A stretch of 64,000 nucleotides of DNA from Solanum dulcamara (GCF_947179165.1 NC_077247.1:45924935-45988934), one strand, 5' to 3'. Shown: positions 38,126-50,758, counted from the first letter of the stretch. The notes: generated by a model not told the origin, from the sequence alone. Numbers and translations: made by a program.

Positions 38126-39520
38126 ATTATGTCTTTTGATTTAACTAACGCACCTGCAACTTTAATGGATCTTATGAATCGAGTATTTAAGCAGTATCTA
38201 AGCATGTTTGTCATCATGCTCACTGCCGACATATAGGTCTACTCCAAAAATGAGGAGGAGTATGCCAACCATCTCAGATTATTTTGCAGACTCTCAAGGA
38301 TAGGGAGTTGTATTTTAAGTTTTCGAAGTGTGATTTTTAGCTGGCATATGTGTCGTTCTTAGGCCATATTATATCTGATGAAGGTATTTGTATTTTAAGT
38401 TTTAATTGTCTGATGCATGTGAGAGAAGTTTCCAAGAGCTAAAAACAGATTGACTTCAATTCCCGTGTTGTTCCTACCCGAGGGAACAATTGGTTCATTA
38501 TGTATTGCGATGCATCCAGAATTCGACTGGGTTGCGTGCTGATGCAAAAGGGTAAGGCTATAGCGTATGTCTTAGATCCACAAGAGAAAATATCAGAATC
38601 ATGACCTTGAGTTGATAGTAGTGGTATTCACTTTCAAGATATGTCGTCATTACCTTTATGGTGTGCATGTAAATATATTTACTGACCACTAGAGTCTTCA
38701 GTCCGAAAGAGCTAAACCTGAGGTAGAGGAGGTAGATTGAGTTTCTCAAAGATTATGATATGAGAATTCTCTACCACTCTAGTAAAGCTAATGTTGTTGC
38801 TGATGTTCTTAGCATGTTATCTATAAGGAGCATTGCCCATGTTAAGAAGGAGAGAAAGGAGTTGGCTAAACAAGTGCATAAACTTGCACATTTGAGAGTT
38901 CGTCTTGTTGACTCTAGTGAGAGTGATATCATTGTTCAGAATGGAGCTGAATCATCTTTTGTAGAGGAAGTGAAGGAAAATCAAGACTAAGACTCCATGT
39001 TACTTCAATTAAAGGAAGATGTGCACAAACAAAAAGTGATGGGTTTTACCAAAGGGGGAGATGGTGTATTGAGGTATCAAGCTAGATTGTGTGCTCCTAA
39101 TGTGGCTGATCTCAGAGGCATAATCATGACAGAGGCCCACAACTCCAGATATTTCATCCATCCAGATTCTACTAAAATGCACCATGACTTGAGAGAGGTC
39201 TATTGGTGGAGTGGTATGAAGAGGGACATTGCAAGTTTCATTTCAAAATGTTCAAATTGCCAACAAGTCAAAGTTGAATACCAATGGTCATGTAGTGTGG
39301 CTCAGAACATAGAGCTTCCAGAGTGGAAGTGAGAGATGATCAATACGGAATTCATTACAGGATTATCGCGATCTCGCAGACAGCATGATTCAATTTGAGT
39401 GATTGTGGATAGAATGACCAAATTAGCCCACTTCTTACCGATTAAGACTACTAATTCAGTAGAGGACTATGCCAAATTATATATTCTTGAGATTGTCAGA
39501 CTTCATAGAGGCTGTTTCCT
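38126..39520 (+). pseudogene. Ty3/gypsy pol remnant (RT, RNase H, integrase)
   Basis: Reading left to right: MSFDLTNAPATLMDLMNRVF of reverse transcriptase, a damaged active site (one Asp lost and a stop in the ADI.VYSKN region where FIDDILIYS is usual), then RNase H pieces (LYHSSKANVVADVLS) and an open stretch at 38760-39332. That stretch carries the integrase zinc finger (HNSRYFIHPDSTKMHHDL ... CSNCQQVK). The integrase core starts (MINTEFITGL) and stops near 39515. The segment between FLGHI and the RNase H is deleted, with a 15-bp repeat (ttgtattttaagttt) at 38308 and 38388 marking the join. No LTR is attached. The order RT-RH-IN is diagnostic of gypsy. Confidence 0.88.
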
Positions 39521-40560
39521 TTGCATAACATATTAATAATATAATAATTTACTTGTAGAAATATCATTTTAGAATTTATATTAGTATCATATAATTGTAG
39601 TTATTGTAGTTGTTGTGGCGATGTCACCATGTCAGCAGTAGTAGTAGGATCAATATTTACACATAATACAGGAGGACGTTTTGTTAAGTAATATTTTCCC
39701 TGTTTAGCAATAAAAGAAATCCTTAATCCGCCCCCATATCCGCCCCACATAAAATTGAAAATTTTCAATTTCAACTCACTCCGCATTTTATATGTCTAAA
39801 CCCGCATCGAACGGCTCCTGTACTGCTTCGTTGCCATCCCTAGCTGACTCATATTTTTTTATTATTCCCTTTTTTTAAGAATAAAGATGGGTCATTATTT
39901 TAGATCATCCTGAATTTCCTGGATCATCCTAGTTTTGACAGGACATAGTTTTATCTGGCCTTTTAGGAAAAGAACAAACTTAGTTATATTGAATTCCATA
40001 CTCCTGCTTTTATGAATCAAATTTTATTTCTGCCAATAGAAAATAAAATTTTATCAAAGTAGTGGAAAGTATTGATCTAATGATTGTGCTTTATTAGTAA
40101 ATAAAATATTATTAGGTTGGAATAATAATTTAAAGTTGAAGTAGAAAATTAAATTTGTTTAAAATTTTATATTTATTTAATTCTAAATAATATAGGAATA
40201 AGTTTTCTGGTTCTAGTTAAATTAGCTTTGCCTATTACAAATAGAGTGCTGCTCTCTATTTTCAATAGAGAAAACTTGTGAAATATATCGGAGAATTACT
40301 TGAATTTATAAATAAAATATTTTCCTTCCGATTATTATAAAACATAGTAGTACTTACTAATAAAGCACAATCTAGAGCAATGCAAAACTCTACTTTCCAC
40401 TAGTATTCCTTCTTAGAAACAACAGTCGTAGCAATCGTTGGTCTTCTCGACCAAATCAAGGTATAGTGTACATATAATACTCTCTATGTAGTTTTCTTTT
40501 TTCATATCTGATCTTGCTTTATGCGAAAAATTAATGTCTTCACTTGCCTTTTCTTATCTA
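39521..40560. other. Intergenic, no gene recognised
   Basis: AT-rich. A 61-codon minus-strand frame at 39601-39786 has no domain I recognise and lies beside the gypsy remnant, so I do not call it. The part near 40390-40560 may be the 5' flank of the F-box pseudogene. Confidence 0.45.
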
Positions 40561-41251
40561 GGAAATGGGTATTCACTTACAAGAACAAATAATTATGGAC
40601 ATCCTTAGTAGGTTATCTGTGCAATCTCTTCTTTGATTTAAATGTGTTTCAAAACCTTGGAAGAAATAAATCTCCGAGCCTTACTTTAGAAGAAGCATCT
40701 CAATCATGCCAAGAATAATCAAAATTCCCAGAAATTTCTTAGTTGCCGACCGTACCCTAAGGATGGTCTGTTTTCCTACTATTGCTCTTCTTTATCGTCA
40801 ATTCAACTGGTTGAATCTGTACAAAAACTTGATTGGCCATCAGAGTTTAAACCATGTCTTGTTGCAATCTATTGTTGTTTCGATGGCTTGTCTATTATTG
40901 TAACGACCCTTAATGGTCGTTTTGAATATTAGGCCTTTTTATTTCATAAAAGACTCACCCCATAAATGTTTAATAGGTACTTTGGACTAATTGATAATTA
41001 AGGTTATTTAGTTGAGAGATAAATTTAAATAACTAATTTATTTAGTGGGTTAAGTTAATAATTTATTTAATACTCTATACCTATTATTAAAATAAAAGAA
41101 TAGGGTTTATGAATTGTAATACATAATTATTTTAATTAGAAAAGAAAGGAGAAGAGAAGGGTGTACCTGCGGAGGCAGACGAAGAGGCAATCGAAGGCCT
41201 CCTTAAGAAAATTTGTTCCAGGTGATGAATTGTTTTGTCAATTACCTGCTA

Positions 41252-41253
<2 letters not shown>

Positions 41254-41318
<65 letters not shown>
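41254..41318. repeat. (TA)n microsatellite inside the solo LTR
   Basis: About 32 uninterrupted TA units. Such runs are highly mutable and could serve as a marker between individuals. Confidence 0.95.
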
Positions 41319-41321
<3 letters not shown>

Positions 41322-42150
41322 TATTACTTAATGTCCATTTAGTATTGGGAAAAAGAGTAATGAATATGGAAAAGTTGAACTTCCAAATCATGTTACATGT
41401 CATTCCTACATTGGGTAATATGAAAAAAAAAGTTAGCTATAATGAAAATAGTGTACATAGGTTGTGGCTCAGTTCTGCAATTTGTCCACTTTCGCACTTA
41501 CTTCTTATTTTTGTAGTAAATTATTCTTACAATTATCATATTTTAATTTATGTTTTGATATATTGAGATAGGTAATTAAATATTAGGTGTAAGGTGTTAT
41601 ATGAATATCATCAAATTTATGATATTGGAAGAAATTAAGGCTTAACTCTTTCTTAAGATTTAGGAATATGAGACTTGAGATATTAGTTGTATCTAAACTT
41701 AGGAATTTGATTATAGATTTGGATGAGTTGTGGGGTCTAGGTTAAACATATAAATAATATTGCTGTCTACAAACTAGTTTACTTATAAATATTATATACT
41801 TGATAGATTGAAAACGGTCTGAGGCATTGAAGAAAGGAGGGACATTGGTGGATTAACTTGCATTACTTCGATTCTTCGGTTGAGGTAGGTTATGGTTTTT
41901 ATTCTATATCATAGATAGGCTCTTAATAGTGATTGATATTCATTGAGTAATATGTGTGAAGTTTACTACGCATTTAATTGTTGTGGTTTGGATGGTTGAT
42001 ATGTTGTTGTGATTGGTCTAAAATCCCGAGGCCATGAAATCCATAATCTTGAACTTGCCCCATAAAAAATGGTGCCTTGAATAAAGAAGGCTTGATGAAA
42101 TATTGTTAATGAAGTGGAATGTAATCATAAGGAATGATAAATTAATTATA

Positions 42151-42348
42151 TTTGGATCGGGTGTCACGTTCCGACACGGTATATTTGGATCGGGTGTCAC
42201 GTTCCGACACGGTATATTTGGATCGGGTGTCACGTTCCGACACGGTATATTTGGATCGGGTGTCACGTTCCGACACAGTATATTTGGATCGGGTGTCACG
42301 TTCCGACACAGTATATTTGAATCGGGTGTCACGTTCCAGCACGGTAAT
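42151..42348. repeat. Six-copy 33-bp tandem repeat inside the solo LTR
   Basis: Units start at 42151, 42184, 42217, 42250, 42283 and 42316, each beginning tttggatcgggtgtcacgtt. The first three are identical and the last is the most diverged. Each unit contains GTGTC...GACAC, a 5-bp inverted repeat, and three or more CpG sites. Because 33 is a multiple of three, it opens long reading frames on both strands (SGVTFRHGIFG and DRVSRSDTVYL repeats). These are by-products, not proteins. Confidence 0.93.
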
Positions 42349-43669
42349 ATTAAAGGGAAATAAATTAAAATTACTTAATGTTACCCAATCTCCAAAAACT
42401 CATATTTCAAAGAGTGTGGTGTGGAGGCTTGAGTCCTTATGTGTGATCTTGATATTGTTGACCGGTTATGTAATTGTTCGTTGGTTTCCACCTGTTAAGT
42501 GTTGTTGTTGATTTCCCACTATTATTTTATGTATATTGATTTCTATTTTGAGTCGGCCGATGATACCTACTCAGTACATGTTGTCCTGTACTGACCCATA
42601 CTTGTATCTTTCTTTGTTTTATTTGTGGAGTGCAGCGAGTCTTCCATCGGCTTCGACTTGACTTCAGCTCTAGTCAATCTTCAGTTCATAAGATATCAGG
42701 GTGAGCTATCCTTCTAGCTGACGATGAATTCTCTTAGTCACGACATGATGCCCTTAGTGTTCGGACACGAACTATGTCACTTATTTTATTTTAGTGTTTG
42801 ACATTCTAGACTTAGTAGTTTAGAAGTTAGATGTCCTTAATGTGATGACTTTCAGGTTTTGGGGAAAATGTATTTATTTGAGCTTCCGCATTATTGTTAT
42901 ATTTATTAGTTGGGGTTTGTATCGTTGGTTCTCCCACCTAGGAGGTTAAGTGTGGGTGCCACTCATGACCCATTTTGGGTCGTGACAATTATGGGGGTTA
43001 GTAATTATCCTGACAGAGATATCATATTTTTGCTATGGAACCCCTTCACAAGAGAATCAATAGTACCTTCCAGTCGAGAATTTCCACCAAAGAGAACCTT
43101 TGTATATGGAATGGGATTTTGTATATGGAATGGGATATGACTAAACTACTACTGATGACTACAAGGTTCTTAAGATTGATGTGGGCAGAAATGATGATCC
43201 TAAAGTATCTACTGAACTTCTCTCACTAAAAAATGGCTCGTGGAGTAAAATTGATAAATATTCCAGTGGCATTTCCTATTTGTTGAATTGTAGGAGCTCT
43301 TTGGCCTTTGTACATGGATCATTTCATTGACTCGTTCTTTCACGAAATTATTCTATGATTTCATTTAGTGTTTCATATGAGGTGTATGAAGAGATACCAT
43401 TGCCCGAGCGAACTGCGGTATGTTAGACGTTTCAGTATTAGAAGGAATGCTTTGTATTTTCTCTACTACTATTCAGAGGTCGGGCACTAAGTTATGGCTA
43501 ATGAAAGATTATGGTGTCTGAGACATCTTGGACTGAATTGATTACTCTTCAAGATACTGGAATTATGACATCAAAAGGACGAGTTGGATTATGGCCTCAA
43601 CTTGATATCGGTAAGGATGGCTTCGTTTCAACGGAAATCTTGATCTCTCCAAAATTACTTATATAATAT

Positions 43670-46600
43670 TTGTTTATGTATGAGACGCCTTTTTCTTTTT
43701 CAAACATGTATATTCGGAGACACATTTTTCTTTTTCAAAATCATGTTACAACCTCTTAATTTGATTTATCTATTGGTTGTTAGTTATGTTTGGTTCTAAA
43801 ATGTGTTTACCAAAGTTGTCAACTTGCTTATTTCATGTTTTCTTGTTGACAATATTCAAGTAGGTTTTGATAATGACAATTGAGAACCAAGTCCACTTGT
43901 TGGATGGTGCTAGGTAAACGCGGAAAACTGGACAAATCCTTATACGAGTTAAAAATGTAGAAATAAGGAAAGATGGCACATTAGGACTCCTATAAGAAAA
44001 AACAATAAAACAAAAGTTATACTTTCCTTGTAGGACTCAACTAGGTCTTTAAAAACCAATGCTATAAGAGGAAAAGGCCGCACAAAGGATTCTTTGGCTT
44101 TTTGCAAATCTAATATCGCAATTGCTCGAGCAAAAGGCGAGGTTGCAGTTCAAGAGCAAAACATCGAAGAAACAAGAACTAGATTTAGGTTTTCTTTCTG
44201 AAAGTTATTTCATGTGTTTGAACTCTACTTAGGAATATTATTGAGTTATAATTTTCTAATGTAGAAAGCGAGGCTGGTAACAAAAAGTGCGTTTGACTTC
44301 TTGGAGAGTTTGAATTGCGATTATAGTTAATCGTTAGAATTAGGTGCTTGAGTTAGTTCTTTGATTATTGAGTTGTAATCGAAGTTTGGTTGAACTCCTA
44401 CGAGGTGTAGGTTGTGGTTTTTCTTTCATTGAGTAAGGAGGTTATTAAAGCATTGGTAATTAGAAGTTAGTTAAGAAGATAAATGAGGGACTGATTGTGC
44501 AATTAGTGTGTTAGAGTTTGTTAAGAAATAACAGATTAGTTAGCTAGTTGAGGAAAAGGACGGCTTATATAAAGTGATACTAATCACTTTCAGTTTGTAA
44601 CTTTTCATACAAGAAATACAAAATATCTCGTCTCTCTATTCTCTCTGGTTGAAGAGCTTGCAATCACTGCTATGGTGATGCTGCTGGATCTGTTTCAATA
44701 GAAGTTTTAACAGAGGTTTTAGAAATTGTTGTTGAGTAAATCCTAAGGTTGCAATTCACACCTGGTGTTCAATTGAACAAGTCTTCTGTGTTCGAGTTTA
44801 GGAGGCTTTTCTTTTGCGGAACCTATTGAACTTTTTTTTTTTTTTTCAACTTTTATGTATATTCATTATACGTTTAATTCTCTTGGTTTCTTCATGAGTT
44901 TATATATTTAAATTGTATCCCTTTAGAGGAAATCTTGATTCCGCTCTTCACCACAGAACAAATCATTATTGTATTTCAAATATTGAAATAAGAAAACTTG
45001 GAAATAAAAATTATTTCATTCATACGCCATTCTATAGTATAAAGAAAGATGAATTATAGAATATGGTAAATTATGGTGAATTACCATATTTGGATGTTTT
45101 TGGTGACCGTCAAGCTTCTAATTGCACCACTAAAACATACCTTTATTAAAAAAAAATTCTCTACAATATGAGAACTTGAGACTATGAAAGGATCTCAATG
45201 CACTTTAATATCACCACACCAGAAATTAATAAAATTCAAATAATGACTATAAGGAAGTAATAATAAAAATTTTCAAAATTAATTAAAACTTTGAACAAAG
45301 ATGATGGTATACCTTTGAACGAAAAGTTAATTCATAATTGCAACTTGAAGTAAATATTTCGAAAGAAAAATTTATTGTATTCCTAATGGCACCACACAAA
45401 AATTATAATTTTGTATTAAATGATGAATACCGGAAAATTAAAGTTTTTTGATCGTTACGTTAATCATGATTATTCAATATATAATGCACTAGTTACGTTA
45501 ATCATGATTATTAAATATATAATGCACTTACTAAAGCCTAAAGGTAATTTTTTTAATCAACATCCATATTAGAGTGTGACTGAAATTATTCCCTCTTCAC
45601 GAGGTTATAAGAAAAATTAATAAATTATTATATTGCATTGTTTATATATATAAATTGTATTTATTGATAGTTTCTTATTTTAAATGAAGTATTATGTAAT
45701 ATTTATATTTAGGTTAGTATTAGAGAATACAATATAGATCTTTGTCTTCATCCTAAACATGATAGTTCATTCATTTTTCTTCAATATGTAAAATATAAAT
45801 TCTTTGTTGTTTTTTTAAAGTACAGACCATTCATATGTACATTATAAAATTTTAAAAATAAAATATATAAGTGGTGAAGTAAATGAAATAATTAGAGGTT
45901 ATATTTTGAAACAATAATGTACTATATTAAGTTAAAATATTATTTTTTATTTTAAATTTCTTTATCTTTTGTGGGAGTAAGATCCTCTATTCAAACACGG
46001 ATTTCTTAATAAAAAGACTTTTAAACTTTTACATTGTGACTTTATTATTACACATGCTTACTATATTCTTTTACACATTAAATAAATATTTTTAAAATTT
46101 ATGAAAATGAAAAAAAACAGGAGCTATGAATAATATTTAAGAGTAGAAGTTATACAGAAGATAAAAATATATGAATTATTAACAACTTGAATGTGTAATA
46201 TTATTAGACATTTAATACATTAATCATTATGCATTGATTTCATTTGTAAAAATAAATAAAAGAACATAAAAAATAAGGGAGGAAACTAAATAAAGCAAAA
46301 AAAAGGGTAAATGATTTGCCTTGCACGAGAGATGTGTTACATGACTATTTCAAAAATCACAATTAAATAATACATAGACATAATTTTTCATAGTTATGTA
46401 GTCAAGACGTACAAAAAAAAAATAACCTACACTATTACATTCATAATATAATAAAAAGAATTCAACCAACAAAAGAATAGCTACAAAAATAAATTGTTAC
46501 ATGCGTAAAAGAATAAACAATGATCATATAGAATAAATTATTTCACTTTAATTTTTTTGTGAGAAAAATAAAAATAAAACTCAATATTAGAATTTTTTTT

Positions 46601-48367
46601 TTGATTGAAATAAGATAATTATATAAATTATGCGTTAAAATAAAAGTAGGATCGCAAAAGGCTAAATGAATAGTTTTGTCAATAAGTGTAGCTAAAATTA
46701 CTATTACAAGCTAAAGTAAAAATAATTCTAGCCAAAATAATTTCTAATTATACTTCAAAAAGTTTTCTCCTAGGTCTTCCTTTGCAAGTAGATCCATCAC
46801 CATATTCCTCTCCCTAAAGTTATGTCAAAGTCCTTATCATATGCTACTATTTAAAGAATTTTTAAAATATAATTATGAATAAATAAATAAATTATTAAAT
46901 AATAATAACATAAAACCCAAGAAAAATATATACAATTGTTAATACAATAGTAGTTCAATTTTATATATGGCTTTGTTTCTTATTTCTTTATCATTTTGAT
47001 TCCCTTTTCTCGTTGAAAATTAAATTTATATATTCATCATATATAATGAAATCACTCCATCATAATCAAATTAAACCATATTTAATCAAATCACTGATAA
47101 AAAAACTTTGATGTGAAATTATTGTTTGTCTTTTTAAACTAAAGGCTACAAGTGGAAAAAAAATTGACATTACGTATTATAATTTCAATAAGAATTTAAA
47201 GTTATAAAAATAATAATACTAAATTTATAATTGCAATAGAGAAAAAAGAATAATTATATTAGACATATCAAATTATTTTACCTCATGAAATTGAACTACG
47301 CATCTATAATCAAATCAAAGAAGAGAAAAAAATGACCCACCTAAAAGACAAAAGATAAAATATAAGGAGAAATAAAAATAAAATAATCATCATATAAGTC
47401 TCAAAATAGATTTTTTATAAGAGTGATTTTAAGGTGTCATCAATTTGCATATTAAATTATTTGAGGATTATGAATATGAAAGATTAGGAGTTATGGACAT
47501 CACTAATATTAATTAAGAGTAGAACTTATGATTAAGGAGATGATTTTATAAAATAAAATAATTAGAAAAAAATAAAAATAAAAATCAAAAAAAGATAAAT
47601 ATGAATGAAGTTCACATATAGGTGCCACATCACATTTTCTATAATCCTCCTATATATAGATAGATTCTTTTATAACATTGTGTATGTCAGTTTCTTCCAA
47701 TAATTCTTTATCAGTTGTCTTTTTATTAATAGAAAATTTAATTTTAGCCTGTGGGATACAAATTTATAGTGAGGGTAGAAGAAAAAAGTGAAAGAATAAT
47801 TACTTGTCTGACCAAAAGAAGATATGTTTTGTTGGTGAAAATGATCCAAAATTACCTTTAGATATGAGCACAGTTGTGTGAAGTAGAAGACAAAACTAGA
47901 GAATGCACAGAGCCAGTGATGAAGTCATTCAATATTCAAAGCTGCTAGTGAGAAAAAGACAACTCTTTTATGAGCTACCTTCTCTAGGTAACAAAAAAAT
48001 AATTTCTTCTTAATGACTTTTAACACTGGAATTTACCTTACAAGCAGGGGATCTTTTTTTTTTTTTCCTTTCAAAGAAAAGTGAATGTACAACTTAGTGC
48101 AGAAAGAGTTTCTGAATGAATCAGAGTTATCACAACTGTCAAAATAAATTAACGTGAAATCACTAAATAGGTGTTTGGACATTGTTTGGTTTAGTCTTTA
48201 AGAAAAAATAGTATTTGAAGTTAAGTTGAAGAAGAAATATTGAATTTTGGTTTGAATAGTTGGATTGAAGATTGGAAAACAAGTTTCTAATCCCAACAGA
48301 AGTAATAATATCATAGGTAAAAAGGTTTTAATATGGAGTCCAGTACCAAAATGACACGAAAAAAAAA
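43670..48367. other. Intergenic, possible LTR debris, no gene recognised
   Basis: The section 43844-44840 reads like retroelement debris: tgttgacaatattcaagtag near 43844, then a GC-richer section with leader-like text around 44580-44840 (cagtttgtaacttttcat, ctctctattctctctgg). I could not match termini or a target duplication. From 44850 to 48367 the sequence is AT-rich and featureless apart from the duplication at 45454. Confidence 0.4.
45454..45529. repeat. 38-bp tandem duplication
   Basis: gttacgttaatcatgattat begins at 45454 and again at 45492. The two 38-bp copies differ at only one or two positions. Confidence 0.85.
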
Positions 48368-48640
48368 CTAGATTTACTAAATCTATCTTTTAACACACTG
48401 ATTTAGTGCACTATGGAAGCAATAGAGCCAACTGAACAAATCAGACCTAACAGTCGTTACAGTCGATGTAGCTCCTCCCAATTCCCATAGACTCTTACCA
48501 TTCTCAGAGTCGTAACATAGACTTAATTATGTGTGTTGTAGGAGGCTATAACAACCGTAATGGCCGTTAGGCTTGGACTGTTCAATTGTCTTCTATATCG
48601 CACTAAATTAGTGTGTTAAAGTTAGATTTTGCAAACCTAG
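48368..48640. repeat. Hairpin-forming inverted repeat (MITE-like or small-RNA precursor)
   Basis: The left arm (48368-48480) starts ctagatttactaaatctatc and includes taacacactgatttagtgca. The right arm (48541-48640), inverted, reads ctaggtttgcaaaatctaac and taacacactaatttagtgcg. The arms stay aligned over roughly 100-113 bp with scattered mismatches and short gaps, around a loop of about 60 bp. Neither arm is coding. The outermost 20 bp are retained, as expected for a foldback element. Confidence 0.75.
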
Positions 48641-50440
48641 TAGTCTTCGGCCATAACTTTGGTCCATTTAATCTTTTTATTTCACGTCATTGAGACAAGA
48701 TAGGGTTGATTATGCGATAAATATTCTTTACGTCTAATCTTAAAATAGTAGATTTGATTTGTGAAAAGCGGAAAAGGATAAAAACTTCCGGAGAAGTTAA
48801 AAAAAATAAAATTGACAATACAATTTTGAATAGAAAAAAAATTCAAAAGTAGATTCAGTTGTCACATGGATATATTGCCCCACGAGTATGAGTTGTCAAT
48901 TAAGACACTATATGAGTTGGAAAAAACAAGCTTGAGTTGAAAATTAAGACATGATGATACAAGTAAATAGGAAACAATAATGGAAAACATGTGTTACTTT
49001 TGATGAGAAATCGAATGATTGCATAGTATATAGCAACCATTAGTACTAGTTCTTTAATTAATTTCTTCAAGACATGACAGCCATTGGCAAAATAAAGATT
49101 TTCTCTGTTTTAACTTTTTGAGTCTTTCAACAAATGCAAAAGAGATTTTATCTGCAAAATTTTGGACATTTTCTAAGAAAACATAAATCCAGATGGATCT
49201 TGGAGTTATATGAAGTACATCAGCACTTGTTTGTCCCTTAGTGGAAGGAGCAATTAATTAGATGACCAAAACATTATGCTCTATTAATTTCTTTTTGTTA
49301 CTGTACTTGAAATTGCACGGGGATTTAGTAAAATCTAAAAAATTTAAAAACCATTTCAAGTTGACTTCAAAAAAAGGTTTGGAATTTATTTTTTTATAAT
49401 GGTGTACGAACCAAATTATGCGTACCCCGGCTATTTTACTAATGCTTGCTACAAATATTGGGTAAAATTTTTGGGGGAGAAAAGTTGTTTATAAGTAATG
49501 GAATAGTTTTAGTTCCTCTATTTAATTTTACCTGTTTAATTTGAATTTTACACGTTTTTTAAGATATAATAATTGATAAAAGTATCTTACTACAATATTC
49601 ATAGTAGTTAATGTACATGTTTTAAATCTTGAGAAGTAATTTAAAGAATAAGTAATATATTAAAGATAAAACATAAAAAAAAATAAAAAATTTACTCCCT
49701 CCGGCAGATTTTGATTGTCATGACATAGTTTTGCATAACTCTTAAGAAAAATTTAATTAGCAGAGTTATTTGATTAATATAACCCTTAATAATTCTTTGA
49801 TTTTTATTTATGTGTCTCTTAATTCTAGAATAATTAATATTAAAAATAAAATTAAAAAATATAATTAATTCTCACTTAATTATTTAAATTGATAATTATT
49901 CTAAAATAATTATTTTTAGTATACATGACGACTAATATGGAACCGAGGAAGTAACTTATTAACAATGAAAAAGTTAATAGGGAATGGAGGGAATATACGT
50001 TAAAAATGGTCCAAATATCCCTACTTATCTTTTTGTTCTTTTTAAAGCTTTATGCATGGAGAATTGTAATTCCCATTTCCAAGAAAATACAAAAATAAAT
50101 CAAGTAATTATCCCTTCCTCTATATAATAATTAAATTAATACGTAATTACATTAGTAGTTAGAAACTAAAAGAACTTTCCTCCATTTTCTTAGTCTCTCA
50201 ATAAATCGAAGATCTTGCAAAAATACTTTTGGCTTCAGATCAGAATCTCTTTGGAGAACATAAACATGCCTGCACATAGAAAATCAATAATAATAAAAAA
50301 TAAAAACAGCAATCAAATGATCAAAGATGTCTCTAAACTATTTGAAATACGTCAATTTTTATACGTTAAATAAAAAGTTGAGGGACAATTTTAGTTTTTT
50401 TTCCGTTACATAAAATGAATAGAGAAGGGGGGAAAAGGAT
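48641..50440. other. Intergenic, no gene recognised
   Basis: AT-rich. The stretch 49690-49960 (tactccctccggcagatttt ... ggaaccgaggaagtaac) has the 'ctccctccg' and 'ggaaccgaggaagta' ends seen on Solanaceae MITEs and is probably one. The section nearest 50440 is the 3' flank of the small minus-strand gene. Confidence 0.4.
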
Positions 50441-50758
50441 TCATACATTGAAGCAACGTCTTCTTCTCTGATGTCTCTTCAATACTTTATTCAATTTAGC
50501 AGTCATTTGTCTGTGCGAAAGTATTTCCCCAGTTGGTGAGCCTGATAACACGTGGCTTCTTTCGATTGGAGGAGACCACAATCCACTCTTAGAGTAATCA
50601 AAATCAAATTCTGTTAAATCAGAGAATTTAGAGAGCAGCCTCTCTGATACTGACTTAGAAACCAATTGAATTTTTAAAGGAGAAGAAATTATAGCTTCAT
50701 CTTCTAATTGCCATGAACATGGAGAAGAGGAAGATGAGATTTCAGATATGGTAGGCAT
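50441..50758 (-). CDS. Small conserved plant protein of unknown function
   Basis: This is an uninterrupted 105-codon frame. The N-terminal third is Ser-rich ([18 protein letters not shown]). The centre reads [20 protein letters not shown] and then [18 protein letters not shown], and the C-terminus is strongly basic ([18 protein letters not shown]). The SGLWSPP(I/V).RS block with a short acidic-aromatic lead and a basic tail resembles small uncharacterised plant proteins I have seen, such as the At5g17350 type; no function is established that I know of. The basic tail could be nuclear targeting or nucleic-acid binding, but that is guesswork. No signal peptide or membrane segment is visible. 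The start is the first Met, and the frame closes soon upstream of it. Confidence 0.7.
   Translation of the reverse strand: MPTISEISSSSSPCSWQLEDEAIISSPLKIQLVSKSVSERLLSKFSDLTEFDFDYSKSGLWSPPIERSHVLSGSPTGEILSHRQMTAKLNKVLKRHQRRRRCFNV

Larger units (their letters stand above)
40894..42992. mobile_element. Solo LTR, 2089 bp, TSD ATTAT, inside the F-box gene
   Basis: The LTR is 40899-42987. It begins TGTAACGACCCTTAATGG and ends GGGTCGTGACA, and is flanked by ATTAT at 40894-40898 and 42988-42992. Terminal words TGTAACGACC and GGTCGTGACA are partly inverted repeats of each other, as in several Solanaceae gypsy LTRs. The length also suggests gypsy. No internal region remains, so it formed by LTR-LTR recombination. 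It contains a long (TA)n run and a 33-bp tandem array, listed separately. Confidence 0.88.
40563..43665 (+). pseudogene. F-box / F-box-associated domain gene, split by a solo LTR
   Basis: The first part (40563-40898) starts MGIHLQEQIIMDILSRLSVQ, an F-box, which in intact genes binds SKP1 in an SCF ubiquitin ligase. It has a TGA where relatives have Arg (LL.FKCVSKPW), a TAA after KPWKK and a frameshift before DGLFSYYCSS. It ends at IYCCFDGLSI. After the LTR (42988 on) it resumes GVSNYPDRDIIFLLWNPFTR and continues as an F-box-associated domain (DDYKVLKIDVGRNDDP, LLSLKNGSWSKIDKYSSG, EVYEEIPLPERTAV), with an internal duplication of the YGMGF/YGMGY region near 43105-43140 and further stops, to about 43665. 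Removing the LTR and one ATTAT would rejoin the frame across the insertion, which shows the gene predates the LTR. Confidence 0.88.

Noticed and set aside
39601..39786. 61-codon minus-strand frame
   Set aside because: No recognised domain, no splice or start context, beside a gypsy remnant.
42151..42348. CRISPR-like array
   Set aside because: Units are directly adjacent with no unique spacers, in a plant LTR.
42018..42511. Long repetitive open frames on both strands
   Set aside because: Artefact of a 33-bp tandem repeat whose length is a multiple of three.
43844..44840. A third solo LTR
   Set aside because: Terminal text looks retroviral, but I could not match both ends or a target duplication.
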